Source: Gnetum montanum
Taxonomy: Eukaryota > Streptophyta > Gnetopsida > Gnetales > Gnetaceae
Length of the DNA: 64,000 nt
Assembly: GCA_015680685.1 (NCBI GenBank)
Contig: MNCI01004632.1
Coordinates: 191,480-255,479, forward strand
Reading direction: 5' to 3'
A program made the position numbers and the translations under genes. Below the pieces are notes generated by a model. It ran no database searches, had not been told where the DNA came from, and saw only the letters and a program-made list of their open reading frames with translations. The first letter of the stretch is position 1, and every line of letters starts with the position of its first letter. This document shows positions 11,632 through 23,482 of this stretch, piece by piece.

Positions 11632-13560
11632 TATCCCCATGACTGAATAAAAACTCATCCTCAAGTTCCTTACAAAATATTGGGATGGTATGGGATTACT
11701 GACTCAAAATGGAACAAATGGGATGACATGTGAACGGATCATCATTACAAGACAAGATAAAATTGGTGTTCACGACAACAAGAGTGAACACTTTATACAT
11801 TTGACATCAGGCCTTATTTGGCAGTTGAGAAAGAGAGAGAGAAGGAAGTTTTGCTACTGCCAATGTCAAGATTGCACCTTTCGTAGTCCATCCATAAGCG
11901 CACCATTGATCTTGCTCCTTGCATAGCTGCTTCAGCTCCACTCCATTCCAAGTGTTCTCTCCAGATCCAATCCCTTGTTGCATGATTGCCATCTACACAC
12001 ACAACACAGTCTTATATTAGGAAGGGTAAATAAATCACATTGCAATTTATACCTTGCTTCGGTGAAGGGTCCATTGGCTGAGTTGTGGTATGGCTGATAC
12101 AGGTTTGGAGATATAATAGTGGCTACCGAAGGTGTAGGGGTTAGGATAAAATCGAAAAAATTTGGGTTCAGACCCCCATGAGTGAACTTCCGGTAGCGAT
12201 AGAATGGAGAAAGAATAAAGAACAAGAAAGATGGAGAAAAAGAGACAACTATAACGTCGATGAAATGGATGTTAAGATGGAAATGAACAAAAGAGAATGG
12301 ATTTTAAGGGAAAGAATTTAACTAGTGCACCAAATAGGAATGTCAGTGGGTCCTCCCCAAAGTAGGCTCATGCCCTTAATGCCCTAACAAACCCACATTC
12401 CAAAGAGTCCATAGGCTCTGGGAATGTCATGTGGAACAAGAGTTAAAGTCTTAACCACAAGAATTTACCAAAAAGAAAATAATGCATCCACCAAGATATA
12501 CACTAATGATACAACCGGCAATGAGGTGAACAGTGGAGAGAAGAGAATAGAATAGAATCCCAAGAACAAGGTGGCGTACAGCCCCTTGTGTATTTAATGA
12601 TTAATGTGACTTAGTATATCCCATTCCAAGCCCAGCCTCAAAAAAACCACATCCAGTGACTCCGCATCAATGTATTCGGCCAATGCATCCTCTTGAAGTA
12701 ATAAGAATGCCTTCACCCAAGAGCCACCACCATTCTGATGAAACAAAGGAGGAGAGAATGGGAAGTGAGAAGGGCCTTAGTTAGAGGAAACATTTTTATT
12801 TTAGTTCCATAACCAATGCTTGTAGCCCAAATGGTTAATTCGTCTAAGGGTTGTGCTTTGAATTCTCATTGTGTTTTGTTTTTGTTTTATATGTTTCTGC
12901 GTGAAAACCACACCATGCAAAGACTTTGTTATTTTTATTAAATCAGCTTCCCAATAATTAGGTAACGTCGAAATGGTAAGAAAACTCAAGAAGAAAACAT
13001 CCAAGCACCCAAGAGAATGGCCAACACAAATGCATCAAGTTCCTTGAAGTCACACCCTTTTCAATCCTTGAATCCTTCCTTAGTTTGAGAAATGCCCAGT
13101 CACTAATTCGTTATAGTTCTTATTATGAAAGGGACTGTACAATTCCAAGCCAAGAGAGACCATAGAAATTTTTGGAGGAATGGATGAAGTGGACTCATTG
13201 CCTGTCATATCAAAAGAACCATACCTTAGTATCAACATCATAACTTAAAGGTAAAAACCAAACATTAGCAATCAATAGGAAAACAGTTCATACCATCATG
13301 AAGAACACTTATTAAATGACAAACTTGACAAGATGGATAACACACACACACACACACACACACAAGAAATGAAAAAGTATAACGATGTTGTAAAACAAAA
13401 ATAAGAAAAGTTAAAGAAATTTGTAAAACAAAAATAAAAAAAGTTAAAGAAATTTGTAAAACAAAAATGTGTAAAACAAAAACTTAAAAAGAACTGAGGG
13501 TCCCAAATGATTAGCATAGGTGGCCATATCCCCCATGACTGAATGGTTGGGGAGAGATCT
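11632..13560 (-). other. Element C 3' untranslated region
   Basis: About 1.9 kb between protease and 3' LTR on the minus strand. G-rich tracts (seen as C runs) lie at 13530-13537, 12173-12180 and 11635-11641. A 123-residue reading frame of B (18476-18847) and the one at 11932-12225 here share a segment, but I see no known domain. An (AC)n microsatellite lies at about 13340-13363. A tRNA-like/SINE-like block with a T-rich tail is at about 12800-12905, followed by the conserved motif 'accacaccatgcaaagac'. Confidence 0.65.
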
Positions 13561-13689
13561 GCAATAACGAGCGCCTATTTGAATTTCTTATAAGTGTCCA
13601 ACTTCTCCCAACTAATGTTTTCAGGTTAAGGAGTGGAATTCAGCGATGCTCATACTCCAATGTATCTATGACTTCATTGTTGGCATGAG

Positions 13690-14890
13690 TTATTCCCCTA
13701 GTTCATTCCATGCATGTTGGTGGGTTGCTCTTTCGATTAGCTGTCAACCACGGGGTGTCCACTTGTTGTGTGGTTGCTACATACAGGCACCTTTGTATCA
13801 GAGTTTCTTGGGCACACCAGTTGCATGCAAGAGATGCTGAGCATTCCTCCATGTCATCACCTGATGAGTCACTGTATGTGATGCATGGAACTTTCTTTTT
13901 CTCGATCTTTCCATAAATGTTTACCTTAGATATTTCCAAGGAAAGATCATGGATTCCTAGGCATGCATCTATTGTACTTAGCCATGCCCTTCCCATTATA
14001 ATTGGGAAGTCCCCCTTGTTACTGTTAACTTCTATCACTAGGAAATCAGTTGGGTATGACTAACCACACACAGTGGTAACGATGTCCTCCACCAATCCCA
14101 AGGGAATGGTGATGGACTGGTCAGCCAGATCTAGTTGAATATTGATCTTCTTAAGTGGAGGCAGGTTCCAGGCTTGATACATTTCTCGTGATATTAAGTT
14201 GACTCCGGAACCTGAGTCAAGAAAAGCCTTATGAGGTTTGTTCCCAGTGACTTGGAGGTAGATTAAGAGACTTCTAGGATCAGAGAATTTCTTGGGAAGG
14301 TGGCCCACCTTGATCCAGTCGGTAATAGTATGTGTTAACATAACCGTATGCATTAAGCTCTGTTGTTGGTTTGAGGGGAGCTTTGAAGCCTTATGTGTTG
14401 GAGGAGCGTACACAGACTCAACAACTTGTGGTTGTGAAAGCTTATCTAGGCTTTTGGTTCTAAAGAAAGGTCTTCTCTTCTTGTGGTTGTCAGAACTAGT
14501 AGCAGGTTGAAGGTTTACAGCTCTCGTAGCATTATGTTGCTACGGTTAAGTGGGGAGTTCCCCTTGCATTGTTGGAGCAGGAGGTAGTGCAACTATCAGC
14601 GTAAGAGAGGCAGATGGATTCAAAGGATGGTATGCATGTGGTGCATCTCCCGGAGGAGAAGGAGTCCTTCTAAAATACTCCCGAACTTGGTAGTGACATT
14701 GTGGGGTTGTGTGACCCATAGAATCACTTGGAGAAATCGACTGCTGCACGTAATAGGCATAAGGATCGGGTTGTCGGTAAGGGTATTGTTGCTTAGGCGG
14801 TGGCATCCCCCATGATTGTGGGTGTTGCCACTGCTGATGTTGCCTGATAGGTTGTGGTGGAGTTCCACTTGGATAGTACACTAATGGTTG
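13690..14890 (-). pseudogene. Element C linker and aspartic protease
   Basis: Minus-strand counterpart of the B protease. The Pro/Gln-rich linker spans about 14890-14430. The DSGSG active site lies near 14204-14222 and the frame continues 'VNLISREMYQAWNLP', without the TGA found in B. A TAG at about 14060 (TGG in relatives) splits it. The second part, 13703-14038, has 'IIMGRAWLS' and 'LSLEISKVNIYGKI'. No RT follows. Confidence 0.8.
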
Positions 14891-14899
14891 GTGGAATTG

Positions 14900-16876
14900 C
14901 CTTGGGTTACCTTGGGGATAAGGTAACCTTCGGGGTGCCTACCATTTATTAAGTCTTGGGTTGAGTGCATACACCCCAGACTCTTGTAGATGTGAGATTA
15001 TTGGGCAACATCCCTTAGGATTGTCATATTGGCAGATCTCACATCCACCGTTATTGTCTGTATTCGAATCCACAACCTCATCGGTGATATTCATTTTTCC
15101 CCTACCCTTGTCACGTGCATGGCTTGAATCTCGCCGCTTTTTCTTATCCTTCTCACTACTTTGTTCCTTGTTAGATTCCTCTACAATCTTTAGGACAGTT
15201 TCAATTTTACTATCTAAGGAGCTCCATATTTCATCTACCTTAGCTGACACTTCTATTGTTAACTTCTAAAGTGGTAAGGTTTTTCTATTCACCAACTCTT
15301 CGAGTGGTGACTCATCCTCTTCATCGCAGAATCTTACTCCCTTCTTTCAGAGGGAAGGATTGTGGTTATATTCTTCCGCGCTTTCTCTTTTCCGTAGCTC
15401 CCCTTCTTCTTTAGCAACTTGCTCCAACAATCGATGAATTTCATGGGATCTAAGTTCAGATAATCTCCCTTGGGCATATGTCCCAAGGATTCTCCTAGTT
15501 TCATGTCTTAGCCCATCTACGAGGTGGCAGAGTTGATCCCGTTGTGCGTAACCATGGCCTGGGCAACAATGTAGCAATGCATAATATCGGCCCATGGCAG
15601 CATCCAAGGGTTCATGAGTACCCTACTTCCATCCTTGGATCTACTTACGCAAGTTAGACACTCTAGAGTACGTTTGATATTTATCATTTAACAACTCTAA
15701 CATCGTACTCCATCTCCTAATGGTTTCCAGCTCTAAGAACCGGTACCAGCTCTCTGCTTCCTTTATGAGTGTCCTAGGAAATAACTTTAACTTGTGCCAC
15801 TTGTTCTCTATGTTTTGCAAGGTGTAGGCATCGTTGAATGCCTATAAATGATTCTGCGGATCAGCATTATATCCCCCCTCAAAGCGTGGGATATTGTTCA
15901 TATCTAGTCTCTTGATCTGACTATCTTTTTGATGCCTTGTATGTATTCTCACTGCCTCTGTAATATCTAACATACTTTGGGTGGCAAGTAGGGATTTGTC
16001 ATGATCATCTCTCTCATGATGTTTATGATGCCTACGTGTTTCCCTACTTTTCCTTCTACCATGCCTAGACTCTCTAGAGTGCCTTTGTCCTCTCTCTCAA
16101 CTCTCTCGTCAAGGTCTCTCGTTTTGCTTACCCTTATCCTCACCATTATGCTCTTTATGATAGCGCCCTGATGTGGAAGGAGAGGGTGAATGATGTGATG
16201 AAGGGGAAGAAGAAGGAGAACCATCGCCATGATGATGTTTCTTACCTTCTCTTCTGTGGCTATGGCCCCGATCGTCATGACAATCGGAATGCCCGTCCTT
16301 GTCATGTGTTTTTGTTCCCTCAGTGAATAGTTGGCGTTCACGGGGGTCAGAACCAGGGTTTTGTATCGTGGAGAATAGGTTCTAATACCCCACCTCCTCA
16401 CTATCGTTAGGAGGGGGAACATCATTTGATGGAGAACCTGTTATAATTGGTTCACCATCTCCAATTTCGCTTAGGACATGTGGGACCCCTTTGCCCTTCG
16501 ACAATGTATGGTGGCTCTCCTACCTTGAGTCCCTTAGACGTTGCACTGCTATGGGATGGTAATCCCTTATGTCATAATCTTCTGCAACGTATTCGGTGTA
16601 TAATTCCGTCATGCCTATCTGTGCTAGAGCATAGAGGAGCATGTTGGGGACTACACGATCTGGAGGTAACACTATGTTACCTTGCAAATCTCTCTAGTGC
16701 AGTTGTTCATCCTGATGGAGGATAAAAGTAAAATAAGGTATATACTCATCATGATGAGTATATACTACCCGATACTGTTGAGGAACTAGTGGATTTTGGT
16801 TGTGTGTTTTAGACTGCCGACTATTTCTTGTATGATCCCTAGGTGGTGAAGTGCTTTTGTTTGAAGAAGAAGACAT
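14900..16876 (-). pseudogene. Element C gag, degraded
   Basis: Starts at an intact ATG (16876) with 'MSSSSNKSTSPPRDHTRN'. It then follows the Gag order of this family: conserved N-terminal segment, Ser/His-rich low-complexity region (16140-16260), capsid-like core (about 15960-15630), charged helical region (15347-15607), and a knuckle near 15010-15055 in which the histidine reads Asn. Stops include the TAG after 'SNLRK' shared with B, and a second TAG six codons later that B lacks (K-Q in B). Confidence 0.8.
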
Positions 16877-17002
16877 TGTTATTTTACTCGATGTGCTGAT
16901 TAACCATTATATAATTTTTTGTTTAATTAATCCTAAGGGTTTGTTTAAGCTCCCAACGATGTGAGTGATTTCCTATGTTCTACTTAGCACACAAACAACT
17001 TA

Positions 17003-17022
17003 GTCCCCGGCAACGGTGCTAA
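17003..17022 (-). promoter_or_regulatory. Primer-binding site of element C (tRNA-Asp type)
   Basis: On the minus strand TTAGCACCGTTGCCGGGGAC directly follows the 5' LTR end. It differs from the complement of the plant tRNA-Asp(GUC) 3' end at two G-to-A positions only, the best-preserved primer site in the window. Confidence 0.88.
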
Positions 17023-17803
17023 TGATGAGTGGCGAGGTACCCCTACACTCAACCATACGAATACGAGCATTACACACATGATCTAGTCAAACTCTATAGA
17101 CTAAGTGCCTACATGCCTTATGGAACACTTAAGGTTAATCATTCGTTGTCTTCCCAAACTTACTTGTATTTGTCATGGTTGTATGGTTAAGTAAGTTTGA
17201 GGTATATGATTTTTATGTCTTTTCTGTTTTATCTCCTATGCTAATGAGGTGAAGGGTGAAGAGACTAATTAACTAACTTTAACTAACTAACTAAGCCTTA
17301 ATTAACCTAGCATCAGCATCCATTCCCACTTACCATTCATACCTTGAACCAATGTAACCTTGGTTACCAAACGCTATTCGTTGCTGGGATCACCAAGCGT
17401 AACGCACGTGCTCGAAGCGGTCGTACTGAATGCACTTAACTAGGAGAGAAGAGTTGAGAGAGAATTAATCAACTAAGAAAGCATTTAAATGGTAAACAAT
17501 AAATAACAATAATTAAAATCCTATTTAGCCTATTCCATGCACTGCAAGGTTTATCCAAGAAGTTCGTCTTTATTTCCATACATAAACTTGTGTTCAGGTA
17601 CAATATTTGCTCGAATAAAGATCCATTCACTTTGGAGCTCTTACTACGGGCAGATGGAAATTATTCTATCTTTGGAGAGGAAAAACTACCAGAGTTCTGC
17701 TACGGTCTAGGGCTAGAATGAGAAACAAGGGAGAGCCGCCTCTTATTTATAGATTTGGCGATGCACTGCGATATCGCGTGGGATACGATATCGCGTCCCA
17801 TCA
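17023..17803 (-). repeat. Element C 5' LTR
   Basis: 781 bp on the minus strand, TGATGGGACG at 17803 to CCACTCATCA at 17023. The U3 has two exact GATATC units (about 17770-17795), against three degenerate ones in the 3' LTR. The reverse TATA is at 17744-17751. Confidence 0.9.
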
Positions 17804-19152
17804 ATCAGGAAGCTGAGTAAATAAAAATAATAAGTCTTTGCATGGTGTGGTTCTCACGTATAAACACATAAAAGAAAAAAAAAATTAAGTGAGAATTTAA
17901 AGCACACCCCCTTAGAAAAAAGAATCCTTTGGGCTACAAGCACTAGTTATGGAACTAAAATAAACATGTTTCCTCTAACTAAGGCCCTTCTCGCTTCCCA
18001 TTCTCTCCTCCTTCATTTTGTCGGAATGGTGGTGGCTCTTTGGGAAGGCATTCTTGTTGCTTTAAGGGGATGGATTGGCCGAATGCATTAATGTGAAGTC
18101 ACTGGATGTGGTTTGTTTGAGACTGGACTTGGAATGGGATCTACTAAGTCACATTAATCATTAACTACACAAGGGGTTGTACACCACCTTGTTCTTGGGA
18201 TTCCATTCCATTCTCTTCTCTCCATTGTTCAACTCATTGCCGGTTGTATCATTAGTGTATATTTTGGTTGATGCATTGTTTTCTTTTTGGTAAATTCTTG
18301 TGGTTAAGACTTTAACTCTTGTTTCAAATAACATTCCCAAAGCCTACAGACTCTTTGAATGTGGGTTTGTCAGGGCATTAAGGGCATGAGCCTGCTTTGG
18401 GGAGGACCCACTGACATTCCTATTTGGTGCATCAGTTAAGTTCTTTCCCTTAACATTTTTGCAATCAACTATATTTTGTTCATTTCCATCTTGACATCCA
18501 TTTCATCGATGTTATTATTGTCTTTTTCTCCATCTTTCTTATTCTATATTCTTTCTCCATTTTATCGCTACCGGAGGTTCACTCTTAGTCATGGGGGTCC
18601 GAACCCAAATTTTTTCGATTTTCCCCTAACCCTTACACCTTTGGTAGTCACCATTATTATATCTCCAAATCTGCATCAGCCATACCACAACCCAGCCAAT
18701 GGACCTTTTACCGAAGCAAGGTATCAACTACATTGTGATTCATTTACCCTTGCTAATATAAAGACTGTGTTGTGTGTGCAGATGGCAATCATGCAACAAT
18801 GGATTGGATCTGGAGGGAACACTTGGAATGAATCAGTATTGAAATAGCTATGTAAGGAGTAAGATCGATGGCACACTTATGGATAGACAACGAAAGGCGC
18901 AATCTTGGCGTTGGCAGCAGCAGACTTCTTCTCTTTTCTCTCTTCTCTCTCAGCTACCAAATAAGGCCTGATGTCAAATGTATAAGGTGTTTACTCTTAT
19001 TTTCGTGAACACCAGTTTTATCTTGTTCTATAATGATGATCCGTTCACATGTAATCCCATTCACCATTAGTTCCATTTAAGTCAATAATCCCATACCTTC
19101 CCAATATTTTGTAAGGAACTTGAGGATGAGTTTTTATTCAGTCATGGGGGTA
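17804..19152 (+). other. Element B 3' untranslated region, second part
   Basis: Continuation of the B 3'UTR after C. It contains 'gtctttgcatggtgtggttc' (about 17835), a 123-codon frame at 18476-18847 of unknown meaning, and the G-rich tracts CATGGGGG at 18590-18597 (after 'accggagg') and 19143-19150, the latter being the polypurine tract next to the 3' LTR. Apart from these I see nothing recognisable. Confidence 0.65.
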
Positions 19153-19933
19153 TGATGGGACGCAATATTGCATGGGCCACGATATCGCGGTGTGTTGCCA
19201 AGTCTATAAATAAGAGGCGGCTCTCCCTTGTTTCTCAATCTAGGCCTAGACCGTAGGGAAACTCTAGCAATTTTTCCTCTCCAGAGATAGAATAATTTCC
19301 ATGTGCCCGTAGTAGGAGTTCCAAAGTGAATGGATCTTTATTTGAGCAAATATTGTACCAGAACACAAGTTTGTGTACGACAATAAAGACGAACTTATTG
19401 GATAAACCTTGCAGTGCATGGACTAAGCTAGATAGGAATTTACTTATTTTTATTTATTGTTTATCATTTAAATGCTTTATTAGTTAATTAAATCTCTCTC
19501 AACCCTTCTCCCATAGTTAAGTGCATTCAGTACGACTGCTTCGAGCATGTGCATTACGCTTGATGATCCCAGCAACGAATAGTGTTTGGTAACCAAGGTT
19601 GCATTGGTTTGGGGTGTGAATGGTAAGTGGGAACGGATACTGATGCTAGGTTAATTAAGGCTTAGTTAGTTAGTTAAAGTCAGTTAATTAGTCTCTTCAC
19701 CTTTCACCTCATTAGCATAGGAGATAAAACAGAAAAGATATAAAAATAATATACCTCAGACTTACTTAACCATACAACCGTGACAAATACAAGTAAGTCT
19801 GGGAAGACAACGAATGATTAACCTTAAGTGTTCCATGAGGCGTGTAGGCACTTAGTCTGCAGAGTTTGACTGGATCGCGCATGTAATACTTATATTTGTA
19901 TGGTTGAGTGTAGGGGTACCTCACCACTCATCA
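19153..19933 (+). repeat. Element B 3' LTR
   Basis: 781 bp, TGATGGGACG...CCACTCATCA. The U3 cluster has one exact GATATC and one degenerate unit (19163-19190). TATAAATA is at 19205-19212. It is followed by the target duplication CTTAC at 19934-19938. Confidence 0.92.
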
Positions 19934-20530
19934 CTTACCATCCCCAAGCTAATGGTCAAGTTGAGGTTACGAATAGGAAAATCACAAGGATACTAATAAG
20001 AACTATTAGCATATATAGGAAGGATTGTACAAAACTCAACGATGCCCTTTGGGCCTACTACTCAACATGGAAACTTCCTAGAGGCTACTCTCCCTATGAG
20101 CTTATGTATGGAAAATTATTAATACTTCCTATTCAATCCGAGCTTCGTACACTTTCAACAACTTGTGACGTTGACCTTGGCTTAAGTGTAGCTCAAAAAA
20201 AAGAAAGACTAATAAATCTTAACCTACTAGATGAAAATTGATTGGTAGCCCTATCATTTAATGAGTTGTACAAGGCGTATAACAAAAAGCATCATGACCT
20301 AAAAATCAAAAAAAGTCAAATTTCAACTAGGAGATAAGGTTTTCTACTAGAAACCCACACATGTACCTCAACAAACTAAGTTTCAAATGTTGTGGGAAGG
20401 ACCTTACATCATTTAAAAGACTTTTCCTTTTGGGGCCACGATGATCTACAAACCTGAGAGCCCAAACAAGAAATAGTTGTTTAACATACAATAAGTCAAA
20501 CCTTTCCATGAGCATAAGCCAATTAATACA
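19934..20530 (+). pseudogene. Element A integrase, C-terminal part
   Basis: It resumes the integrase frame cut at 6200. CTTAC is the duplicated target, then the frame reads 'HPQANGQVEVTNRKI' with the third catalytic residue (Glu) of the DDE triad at about 19962. The frame continues to 20241 ('DALWAYYSTWKLP', 'SPYELMYGK'). The C-terminal domain ('LWEGPYII') reaches about 20530 with in-frame stops near 20350, 20417 and 20477. Confidence 0.88.
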
Positions 20531-22265
20531 ACAAACTCCATATTTCGGATCTCCTTCTTTCAACTTAGTCATGGGGAAGTTGGCCACCCATGCTAACCAT
20601 ATAAGCAGCTCCTCAATTTTTCAACTTTTTGTTTTACACATTCTTTATTTTACATCTTTTTTTTTCATGTTATTAATCTTTTTAAATTTTTGTTTTACAC
20701 CATTGTTAGTACATTTGCTACTTCTTGAATATTTTACACTTTCTTTTATATTTTCTTTTATCTTATTTGCTATGATTTTCTAACTTTTTGTTAATAAGTG
20801 CCAGGTACATTGATAATGTGTTGCTTGATGGTGGTATGTACAATTTTTGTTATTTGATTGTTGATATCTAGTTTCTAGCTTTGAATTTTGTTATAGATAA
20901 TTAGGACATGGTTTCTTTTTCATGCAATAGGTAGTGAGTCCACAACATCCACCCATCCACAAACTCCATGGTTTTCCTTGTTTTGGAAATGTGCAGTCCC
21001 TTTTTCATTAATAAAACTTTATTAAATTTGTGACTTTGCTAGTTTCCGAAATTGGGAAGGATTCAAAGGTTTGAACAAGGTGTAGCTTCAAGGAGATTTA
21101 GTATTCTTTGTGCCTTTCTGTTTGCTTGGGTGCATGTGTGACCCTTCCTCACTTCCTACTTCTTCTCTAATAAGGAATGCTAGTTTTTTTGTGGGAGCAC
21201 TCTTGTGTCTCAGGGGATGCAAAGTCATTGGACGTGGTTGGTTTTGGTTTGGACTAAGGATGGATCCTATCAAGTCATTTAACCACAAAATCCACAAGGG
21301 ACTTCATGTGATCATAATTAGTAACTCCATTCCACTCTCTCTCTCATCCATATATGCTTTCCATATCTCACCTCACTATCGGTTTCCTGTTTTAGTTCCA
21401 TGTCCTGGTTTGATGTGTCGGAATTCTTAGTTAGTTTCTTCTGGGTTTTCGTACTTAACCTTCTATAACCATTAATCATCCACAGAGCCCATAGACTCTT
21501 TGGTTTGAAGTTATGCAAGGGCATAAAAGGCCTGTGCTTACTTTGGGGAGGACCCACTTGCATATCTTTTAGTTGGGTTAGTTACGTTCTTTATCCTTAG
21601 ACACTCTTACAATCAAATTCTTTTTGTTTACCCCATTAATGACATCCAATTGTGCACATTTTCAAAATATTTTTCAGTGAAACTTTTCTTTTTATTATTG
21701 TGAATTTTTATTCCCTCTTCAAATATTTCCTTGTGTTAAATGTTTTCCGATTTAATGGACCGCTTATCTAATTTACCTTATTTGTCAGCCTTCCCACAAA
21801 CACTACTCAAGGAACCAATCAACCACAATCACAACCTAGCCGAGTGTAACCATCGACAAGATAAGGCATTTAACAATTATGTGTTACACATTGCATACTA
21901 ATTCATGATTTTGTTGTGATTACAGTGGAAAGCATGGACTGGAAGTGGGACTATCTTTACCAAGAATGATGTAGTAATACCACACAATGAGGACTGCTCA
22001 TGATCGTTGGATCTTCTCTCTCATTCTTCTGCTGCCAAGAGGTGTTGGATATCAGTCTTATCCAGGGTGTTCACTTCTCTTATCATGGACACCCAATTTT
22101 GTAAAGATTGTATTTCCGTACACTTGGGCACTCAGAGTTTGTATGTTGCAGAGTCAGTATGTATGTTAGTCAATAATCCCATACCTACCCAATATATTAT
22201 GTTGTAAAGAACTTGTTCGTCCTCTTCTTCACTCAAGGACGAGTTTTCATTTAGTCATGGGGCTA
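20531..22265 (+). other. Element A 3' untranslated region
   Basis: About 1.7 kb from integrase to 3' LTR. G-rich tracts CATGGGG lie at 20570-20576 (just after integrase) and 22256-22262 (polypurine tract abutting the LTR). The middle is T-rich. No convincing gene is seen, and short frames here have no family features. Confidence 0.65.
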
Positions 22266-23106
22266 TGATGAAATGTGTTTTTGTTTGCTCTAATGTCGAG
22301 TACATGATGTCGGAGTTGCAACATCTCGTACACGATGTCAAGGTTTGGATCCAACGTCAGGGTATATACTTTGACATATAAATATAGCGCCTGGGCTCTC
22401 GTTTTGAGTTAGTTTTTAGTTAGAGTAGCGAAGTTGTTGCTGTTTATTTTCCTTAGAGTTAGAATATTTTCTGAGTGCCCACAGAAGGAGTCTTAGTGTG
22501 TACGATTTTTTGTTTGAGCACTAATGTACCTAAGCACAGCAATGTGACAGGAATAAAACGAACTCTTTTGACAATCCTTGCAGCATTGAGAATAGATTGA
22601 TATTTTCTTTAATGCATTTTGCTTTATTGCTCTTTACTTTATTGCATTTGAACTAAGCAATTTATTTCTAGTTGTTAATGAACACAAGCATGACCACTTC
22701 GAGCATACATATAGTACTTGGGAACCCAGCAATGCTTAATGTTTGGTAGCCCAGCAGTGCTATGTGTGTTTAGGATGTGTTCAGGAAAGTGGGATTGTTA
22801 CTTGTGTTAGGCTAGATAGGCAATAAATGAATTAGATTTTAAGTTACTCTACACTTCATTCTTGTTGTAGGTGATTACATCTATAAAACACAAAACCATA
22901 AAAATCATATACCTCAAATACACTTAAACCATACCCTTGAGCCTCGCAAGTGTAGTTGGGAAGACAACAAACGTTCTCGACACCTATTTCACTTCCTATA
23001 AGAGCTAGTGTACTAGATAACTATAGGTCCACGAAATTCGACTGGATGGCACATAATGCCTTCATGATTCGTATGGTTGGGTGTAGGGGTACCTCGTCGC
23101 TCATTA
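22266..23106 (+). repeat. Element A 3' LTR
   Basis: 841 bp, TGATGAAATG...CGCTCATTA (the CA end is decayed to TA). TATAAATA is at 22377-22384. Its U3 cluster (22290-22365) uses GATGTC and CATCTCG words in place of GATATC. It is divergent from the B/C LTRs, consistent with an older and different lineage. Confidence 0.88.
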
Positions 23107-23482
23107 GCAAGTAATTGTAAACATTAACTATGAAAACAATAAACTAATTAAAAATAGAAATAAAACTAAGTGTTGTTGCAATGATGTAGAGTAATCTCGA
23201 TCTTTATTACTGGTCATGCAATGTGTCCAAGTACATCACACTCAAATAAAAATTACATTCAATTACAAAATATCACATTGCAGGCACACACTACTAAGTA
23301 CTGAATTCAAGAAAACAAACTGAAAGAGTTTTGTTACTAGGCTATCAAATCTACTGCGGGTTTGTGAGCCCAAGTGTTGCTTATATAGGTTGGCATGCAC
23401 CTCGCAATATCGTTTATCTGATAATGTATGCTGAGATACGATAATGTATCTTCGATACTGTAGATACAATATTGTTGACTCA
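23107..23482 (-). repeat. LTR fragment H (minus strand), host of element A
   Basis: It aligns with LTR D (for example 'taatctcgatctttatt') from the middle of the LTR to its U3 start near 23482. It is cut exactly where the A 3' LTR ends, so A appears to have inserted in this LTR. The U3 part has repeated ATAATGTAT/GATAC words (about 23400-23470). The other half would lie left of the window. Confidence 0.65.

Larger units (their letters stand above)
10834..17803 (-). mobile_element. Element C: non-autonomous Athila-like LTR retrotransposon inserted in B
   Basis: Complete minus-strand element of 6,970 bp: 5' LTR 17023-17803, primer site 17003-17022, gag, protease, 3'UTR, G-rich tract, 3' LTR 10834-11631. 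Its layout is the same as B, including the same loss of RT/RNase H/integrase at the same junction (about 13557-13585). Both therefore descend from one gag-protease-only source. It lies in the 3'UTR of B in the opposite orientation. Confidence 0.92.
6201..19933 (+). mobile_element. Element B: non-autonomous Athila-like LTR retrotransposon (interrupted by C)
   Basis: Bounded by LTRs at 6201-7043 and 19153-19933 (TG...CA ends) and an exact 5-bp target duplication, CTTAC, at 6196-6200 and 19934-19938 in the integrase of element A. Without the nested element C (10834-17803) it is about 6.8 kb. It encodes only gag and protease. RT, RNase H and integrase are missing, with a clean junction near 10260. 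It must have moved using proteins supplied by a related complete element. It also lacks the primer site and the first part of gag next to its 5' LTR. Confidence 0.9.

Noticed and set aside
13340-13363. (AC)n run as a regulatory Z-DNA element
   Set aside because: A common plant microsatellite inside a decayed 3'UTR; nothing around it suggests function.
10829-17808. Exact target duplication for element C
   Set aside because: Flanks are ATCGA and ATCAG, three of five matching; insertion is clear from structure, but the duplication is not exact.
18476-18847. 123-codon frame in the B 3'UTR as an env gene
   Set aside because: Only partly shared with C, where it is broken, no signal peptide or membrane pattern, and no counterpart in A; treated as UTR.
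1-23482. D and H as the two LTRs of one minus-strand element enclosing A
   Set aside because: D ends at its U3 start while H is cut in mid-LTR at the A border, so they are separate copies with different U3 motifs.
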